The notes under the pieces were generated by a model. It was not told the DNA's origin and did not search any database. It worked only from the letters and a program-made list of their open reading frames with translations. DNA of 64,000 nucleotides, from assembly GCA_905116865.2 (NCBI GenBank), contig CAJHNH020006667.1, forward strand, positions 716,512-780,511. Reading direction: 5' to 3'. This stretch comes from Candidula unifasciata (taxonomy: Eukaryota > Mollusca > Gastropoda > Stylommatophora > Geomitridae). Every line of letters starts with the position of its first letter. Positions within the stretch are counted from its first letter, which is position 1. Position numbers and translations under genes: made by a program. Shown piece after piece: positions 57,981-64,000 of this stretch.

Positions 57981-58574
57981 CCAGAAACGGGTGTAAGGGA
58001 ACCACTATTCGTATTCGGTTCGACCGCAACTATTCGGCCGAATACTGAATAGTTATTAGGCCCACTATTCAGCCCCGAAGCGAACACAAAGCGAATTTCC
58101 GGCACAATCCTAATATATACAGCTATAAGGAAAAGACAAGCACTGTTCTTTGGTCATGTGATTGGGGGGGAGGGGGTGGGCCTGGGGGGGGGGGAAGCTC
58201 TGGGGAATATTGTGACGACTAAGAAGATCAACGGTAGAAGAGGCAGAAGCAGACAGAGAGAGATAATGACGGATAAATTTCGACGGGGGCACGGAGGGAT
58301 ATCATCGTTGGAACTGATCCTGAGGACAAGGGATCGAGATCTGTGGAGTTGCATGAACAGCTACGCCAGTCGGCAAGGCACGTGATGATGATGATGTTAG
58401 TTGTTTTTTAAATGTTCAGTCTCACCCATGGTTCTTCGTTTCTGTGCCACAAAATGCCTATCACTGCTATATTCAAAAAATTTTAAAATAGCATATAAGT
58501 CCGGGCAAACTCCGAAAGCTTAAAGGCGAATCGAATGCATTAATCAGTCATCAGAAGTGCAAAACATAACAATC

Positions 58575-58740
58575 TGCCACTAGAGTGAGTGACGTTCAAC
58601 CCCACCAGGACAGCACACTAGGCGATAAACACCCGGTGACACAAAGTACTACCATTCAGATGAGAATCACATCGGCACAAGTCCTAGAAACACTGTTTAA
58701 CCGTTAAGTTATATATAAGGGTCCCCGACGTCCAATTCCA
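58575..58740 (+). repeat. Interspersed repeat S8, copy 2
   Basis: Shares gagtgagtgacgttcaaccc, aacacccggtgacacaaagt and gggtccccgac with 1.99-2.19 kb. Confidence 0.55.
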
Positions 58741-59239
58741 ATTTCAGTTGTCCACCAAAAATTCCAAATTTGATCACTTTTCAGCCGCCCTGAGGCCTGC
58801 TATATGAAGGAAGGTTCCTTGGCTGTCTTATTTGATTTCTTTTTATTTGTAATGTGTAGTCACACCTGATATCAGCCGGGATGGGACTTTTAAGCCAAAA
58901 AATGCATTCCATATTGAGAGGGATTTTTTTTTGGGGGGGGGGGGGGGGGGGGGGGGGAAGGAGAGAAGTTTTTGTGAGGAAACAGTCAATCAAACAAAAA
59001 ACTGGCAGCTTTAGACACAATACTTCCTACAACTTACGACTTTTCGGAAATGAACAGAAAGTGCAAAGACAAGCCACAGATTATGGCACAATTAAAATAG
59101 CTAATACACTTGACACAAAGAAAATAAACCACACTTGTAACTGAAACTGCTCGCAGTAGGTTGAACGTGGTTGAGTTTTTGTTTCTGTTTTTTTTTTTTT
59201 TTTTTTTTATAAATCGATGTATGGACACATGGACACCTG
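58741..59239. other. No gene; poly-G tract
   Basis: A T9 run passes into a G23-like run at 58,934-58,957. A T-run lies at 59,188-59,208. Confidence 0.5.
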
Positions 59240-59485
59240 TAGTTCACCAGACAGACCATAGCAGAAAGGATGAAAAGCACGCCATGCGAAATCCAGATCT
59301 GGCTGATTTTGTAGCCATTTGACTCCAAGGTGACTTGTGTAGGTCTTATCAAATTCTTCCTCACTTTATGCATATAGTTAACAGCCTCTGTGTTTAGGAA
59401 GAACAGAAAGCTCACAATGAAAGCAAAAACGCTTGTCTATCAGGCTTGTGTTCTCAGCACTCTGCTTTATGCCAAATCTCGATAT
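59240..59485 (+). pseudogene. LINE reverse-transcriptase fragment at the satellite edge
   Basis: Reads KLTMKAKTLVYQACVLSTLL then YAKS, matching the V-Y-Q-A-C-V-L-x-T-L-L-Y-G-x-x-x-W motif of LINE reverse transcriptases. The upstream part (from about 59,300) matches, in opposite orientation, the conserved blocks at 61,911-62,110 and 63,453-63,650 within the satellite. It runs straight into 21-bp monomers at about 59,480. Confidence 0.72.
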
Positions 59486-61910
59486 AAAAAGGCCAACTCT
59501 GGATATACATCGACCAAATCTGGAGACAAATATGCCAAATCTGGATATAAATATGCCAAGTTTTTTTGCAAATATGCAAAATCTAGATATAAATATGCCA
59601 AATTTATATAGAAATTGTCTTATCTAGATGTAAAAATTCCAAATCGAAATATATAAATATGCCAAATGATATAAAGTAGCTAAATCTAGATATAAATATG
59701 CCAAATCAGGATATAAAAAAGCCAAATTTGAACACAAAGATCTAAATATAAATAAGCCAGATCTTGATTTTAAAAACGATCTGGTTACAAATGAGTCGAT
59801 ACAAATAGGGCAGATCTGATACAAATTTGACAGATCTGGATACAAAAAAGCCAAGTTTGAATACACATAGGCCAAATCTGAATATAGATAAGATAAATCT
59901 GGCTACAAATTCTGCCAGATCTGGATACAAATGAGCCAGATTGTAATACAAATAAGCCAGATCTGGATAGAAATATGCCTGGTCTGTCTGAACACAAATA
60001 AGCAAAATCCGAACATAGATAAGCCAGCTCTGTCGGGATGCAAAAAAGCCCAATTTAAAAGGAAACAAGCTATATCTAGATACAAAAAAAGCCATATCAG
60101 ATACAAAAAAGCCAGATCTCGATACAACTAAGCCAGATCGGGATTCAAATAAACCAAATCTGAATAATCCAAATCAATATATAAACAATTTGACAAATTT
60201 TGATATAAAAAGGCCAACTCTGGATATAGAGAGGCAAAATCTGAAGACAACTATCCAAATCTAGATATAAATATGGCAAGTTATATAAATATGCCAAATC
60301 TAGATATAAACAAGCTAAATCTGGATGTAAATATGCCAAATCTGCAAATAAATATGGCAAATTATAAGTTAGCTAAATCTAGATAAAAATCTGCTCAATC
60401 TTATAAAAATCTGCTAAATCTGAACACAAAGATCTGAATATAAATAAGCGAGATCGTGATTTAAAAAACGATCTGGATACAAATCAGTCGAAACGGGATT
60501 TTTAAAAGCCAGATATAGATTCAGAAAAGCCTGATATGGATAAAAATAAGCTGGATTGAGGCACACAAAAACGGATTGGGATAGAAATAAGCCAGATCTA
60601 GATAGAAATAGGCCTGGTCTGTCTGAATACAAATAGGGCTAATCCACATACAGATAAGTCAGCTCTGTCTGGACGCAAAAAAAGCCACATTTATAAGGAA
60701 ACAAATAAGCCATATATGGATACAAATAAGGCAGATCTCATACAAATATGCATCTAGATACAAATGAGCCAAATCTGAATACAAATAAGCCAAATCTAAA
60801 TACAAATAAACCAAATCTGGATATAGTAAAGATAAAAATAACTACAAAATCAGCCAGATCTGGATACAAATGTGCCAGATTGGAATACAAAAAAGCCAGA
60901 TCTATATGCCGAATCTGCATATAAATATGCCAAATTATATAAATATGCCAAATCTAGATAAAAAATATGCCAAATCTAGATAAAAATATGCCAAATCTAG
61001 GTATAAAGACGCTAAATATGCATATAAATAAGTTAAATTATAAAAATATGCCAAATCCTAATAAAAAATGCCAAATCCAGATATAAATATGCCAAATCCA
61101 GATATAAATATGCCAAATCTCATATAAATGTGCCAAATCTAGTTATAAAAAGCCAAATCTGAATACAAAGATCTGAGTATAAATAAGCCAGATCTTGATT
61201 TAAAAAACGATCTGAACACAGATGAGTCGAAACGGGTTTTAAAAAGCCAGCAATGGATTCATAAAAGACTGATCTGGATGGAAATAAGCTGGATTGAGAC
61301 ACACAAAAACCGAATTGAGATAGAAATAAGCCAGATCTGGATAGAAAAAGGCATGTTCTGTCTGAATACAAAAAGGCTAATCCGAATACAGATAAGCCAG
61401 CCAAAAAAAAAAGCCAAATTTATAACGAAACAAACAAGCCATATCTGGATTAAAAAAAGGACAGATCTGTTACAAATATGCCAAGAAATATGCCAGATCT
61501 AGATACAAATAAGCCAAATCTGAACACACATAGGCCAAATCTGAATACAATAAAGGCCAAATCTAAAAACAAATAAGCCAAATCTGAATATAGATAAGAA
61601 AAATCTGGCTACAAATGCAGCCAGATCTGGAATACAAATGAGCCAGATTGGAATACAAATAAGCCAAATCTGAATTTTAATATACCAGACCTGGATACAA
61701 ATCACTTAAAACTAGAAATTAAAAAGCTAAATCTGATTACAAAAATGCAAGATCGTGATACAAATAAACCTGATCTGGATACAAAAACGTGAGATTGGGA
61801 TGCAAAGTAACCAGATTGGGATGCAAATAAGCTAGACCTGGATACAAATAAGTGTGGTCTGTCTAAATACAAATACGCCGAATCCGGATACTGATAAGCG
61901 AAAACGTTGA

Positions 61911-62200
61911 CCAAGTTTTACTGCCATAAAGCAGAGTGATGAGAACACAAGCCTGATAGACAAGCATTTTTATTTTCATTGTGAGCTTTCTGTTCTTCCT
62001 AAACACAGAGGCTGTTTACTAAATGAAGGAAGTGAGGAAGAATGGGATAAGACCTATACAAGTCATCCTGGAGTCAAATAGATTTTTTAAAAGACAATCA
62101 GTTAACAATACTGAATGACGGGTCAGCTAAACGTATAGACCCTAGACCAGATAAACTGGAAACAACAATAGACTTAACAATGGTCACCCCAGATCTATAA
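61911..62200 (-). pseudogene. LINE fragment captured inside the satellite unit, copy 1
   Basis: The minus strand reads LVYQACVLITLLYGSKTWST, the reverse-transcriptase motif, with flanking LINE-derived sequence to about 62,200, then 21-bp monomers resume on both sides. Slightly better preserved than the inverted copy at 59.24 kb (it keeps YGSKTW). Confidence 0.78.
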
Positions 62201-63452
62201 CAGTAATCCAAATAATCAAAATCAATATTTAAAAAATTTGCCAAATACAAATAAGGCAGATCTAATACAAATATGCCAGATCTAGATATAAATATTCAAA
62301 ATCTAGATATGTATATGCCAAATCTGCATATAAATATGCCAAATTATATAAATATGCCAAATCTAGATATAAAGATGCCAAATCTAGATATAAAGATGCC
62401 AAATCTGCATATAAATAAGCCAAATTATGAAAAAATAGCCAAAAATATGCTAAATCTAAAAAATGCCAAATGCACAAATACTAATATAAATATGTGCCAA
62501 ATCCTAATATAAATATGCCAAATCCAGATATAAATATGCCAAATATCCAGATATATAAATGTGATATAAAATCCAAATTTAAATGTGCCAAATCGAGGAT
62601 ATAAATATGCCAAAAAAAAGCCAAACCTGAATGCAAAGATCTAGACTGAATATAAATAAGGCAGATCTTGATTTAAAAAATCGACCTGAACAAACAGATA
62701 TAGTCCTAATATAAACGGGTTTCAAATATAATATAAAGTCAGCTACCTGAATGCAAAGATCTGAATTATAAAAAAGACTGATTTCTGGATAGAAACGGGT
62801 TTAAGCTGGAGAAATAAGCTGGATTGAGACACACAAAAACCGCATTGGGATACAAATATGCCAGATCTGGATATAAAAAGGCCTGTTCTGTCTGAATACA
62901 AATAAGGCTAAACCGAATACAGATAAGCCAGCTCTGTCTGGACGCAAAAAAAAGCCAAATTTATAACGAAACAAACAAGCCATATCTGGATAAAAAAAAG
63001 GACAGATCTGTTACAAATATGCCAAGAAATATGCCAGATCTAGATACAAATTGGCCAAATCTAAACACACATAGGCCAAATCTGAGGACAATAAAGGCCA
63101 AATCTAAATACAAATAAGCCAAACCTGGATATAGATAAGAAAAATCTGGCTTCAAATTCAGCCAGATCTGGAATACAAATGAGCCAGATTGGAATACAAA
63201 TAAGCCAAATCTGAATATTAATATACCAGACCTGGATACAAATAATTTAAAACTAGAAATTAAAAAGCTAAATCTGATTACAAAAATGCAAGATCGTGAT
63301 ACAAATAAACCGGAGATGGATACAAAAACGTGAGATTGGGATGCAAAGTAACCAGATTGGGATGCAAAAAAGCTAGACCTAGATACAAATAAGTGTGGTC
63401 TGTCTAAATACAAATACGCCGAATCCGGATACAGATAAGCGAAGACGTTGAC

Positions 63453-63745
63453 CAAGTTTTACTGCCATAAAGCAGAGTGATGAGAACACAAGCCTGATAG
63501 ACAAGCGTTTTTATTTTCATTGTGAGCTTTCTGTCTTTCCTAAACACATAGGCTGTTTACTAAATGAAGGAAGTGAGGAAGAATGGGATAAGACCTATAC
63601 AAGTCATCCTGGAGTCAAATAGATTTTTTAAAAGACAATCAGTTAACAAAACTGAATGACGGATCAGCTAAACGTATAGACCCTAGACTAGATAAACTGG
63701 AAACAACAATAGACTTAACAATGATCACCCCAGATCTATAACAGT
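63453..63745 (-). pseudogene. LINE fragment captured inside the satellite unit, copy 2
   Basis: About 97% identical to 61,911-62,200 by eye, with the same junctions to 21-bp monomers, showing that the fragment is amplified as part of the higher-order unit rather than inserted independently. Confidence 0.82.
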
Positions 63746-64000
63746 AATCCAAATAATCAAAATCAAAATTTAAAAAATTTGCCAAATACAAATAAGGCAG
63801 ATCTAATACAAATATGCCAGATCTAGATATGTATATGCCAAATCTGCATATAAATATGCCAAATTATATAAATATGCCAAATCTAGATATAAAGATGCCA
63901 AATCTAGATATAAAGATGCCAAATCTGCATATAAATAAGCAAAATTATAAAAATATGCCAAATACTAATATAAATATGCCAAATCCTAATATAAATATGC

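Larger units (their letters stand above)
56751..58112 (-). mobile_element. hAT transposon, internally deleted, carrying a nested LINE
   Basis: Ends TAGGGCTGTCCCG (left) and, inverted, TAGGATTGTGCCG (right): 10 of 13 match. A perfect 8-bp target duplication atatatac lies at 56,743-56,750 and 58,113-58,120, inside an RTE-like LINE. Subterminal regions are packed with short inverted ttcggccga and cgaatagt motifs, which may be transposase-binding sites. Without the nested LINE (56,840-57,552) the element is about 650 bp: it retains the transposase C-terminus but has lost the BED finger and catalytic core. Confidence 0.88.
56520..58395 (+). pseudogene. RTE-like LINE 3' end, split by a hAT insertion
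   Basis: The left half (56,520-56,742) reads KLLYGNESWNVNAQTKKNF and RMLRIPWNARVTNEDCLRQA, a non-LTR reverse-transcriptase C-terminus. The right half (58,121-58,395) continues with KINGRRGRSRQREIMTDKFR, DLWSCMNSYASRQGT and a TGA in (TGATGA)n at 58,384-58,398. The two halves are adjacent parts of one ORF interrupted by the hAT element at 56,751-58,112. A poly-G run and frame slips near 58,170 show further decay. It is a diverged subfamily of the 47.6 kb element. Confidence 0.82.
59486..64000 (+). repeat. 21-bp satellite with ~1.54-kb higher-order unit
   Basis: Over 150 imperfect monomers of 21 bases (consensus-like pieces: gccaaatctagatataaat and gccagatctggatacaaat). Because 21 is a multiple of three, heptapeptide repeats (PNLDINM on plus, LAYLYLD on minus) appear as open frames and are not genes. 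A long period is visible: caagttttactgccataaag recurs at 61,911 and 63,453, a spacing of 1,542 bases. The surrounding 1.2 kb or more is nearly identical between the two units. The array continues past the window end. Confidence 0.95.

Overview
This is repeat-rich eukaryotic nuclear DNA, almost certainly from an animal. The evidence is spliceosomal splice-site candidates, tRNA-derived SINEs, RTE-like non-LTR retrotransposons, hAT, Merlin and TTAA-type DNA transposons, and long microsatellites. A mollusc, perhaps a gastropod, is my best guess; it rests on general repeat style and is not proven. No bacterial operon, CRISPR array, rRNA gene or complete conserved protein gene is visible. Most open frames in the window are shadows of repeats: polypyrimidine tracts, (CT)n, (TA)n, and satellites whose period is a multiple of 3.

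Layout. 0-3.5 kb: small SINEs and one Cys-rich exon candidate (minus strand). 3.58-4.13 kb: a complete, internally deleted Merlin transposon with a perfect 8-bp target duplication, followed by a decayed LINE endonuclease region to about 5.25 kb. 6-12 kb: microsatellites, a 765-bp minus-strand last-exon candidate with one in-frame stop (9.62-10.38 kb), and 212-bp and 179-bp tandem repeats. 12.9-14.5 kb: a 27-bp satellite. 16-35 kb: scattered SINEs, eight copies (window-wide) of an unidentified ~280-bp interspersed family, RTE-like and RNase H LINE remnants, and a TTAA-flanked MITE. 35.5-39.7 kb: a 24-bp minisatellite, then a 44-bp satellite carrying CACGTG palindromes. 40-50 kb: three hAT MITEs and many LINE fragments, including the longest reverse-transcriptase remnant (47.6-48.5 kb).

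51.2-53.7 kb holds the best host-gene candidate: two plus-strand exons with compatible phase. The second ends in a donor site that is repeated three times in tandem. 56.5-58.4 kb is a three-layer nest: an RTE-like LINE split by a hAT element (perfect 8-bp duplication), which itself contains a second, opposite-strand RTE-like insertion. 59.5 kb to the window end is a 21-bp satellite organised into a ~1.54-kb higher-order unit that has captured a piece of reverse-transcriptase sequence.

Functionally the window reads as an intergenic or intronic transposon and satellite landscape with at most two or three host exons. All family names come from motif recognition by eye; no database search was possible.
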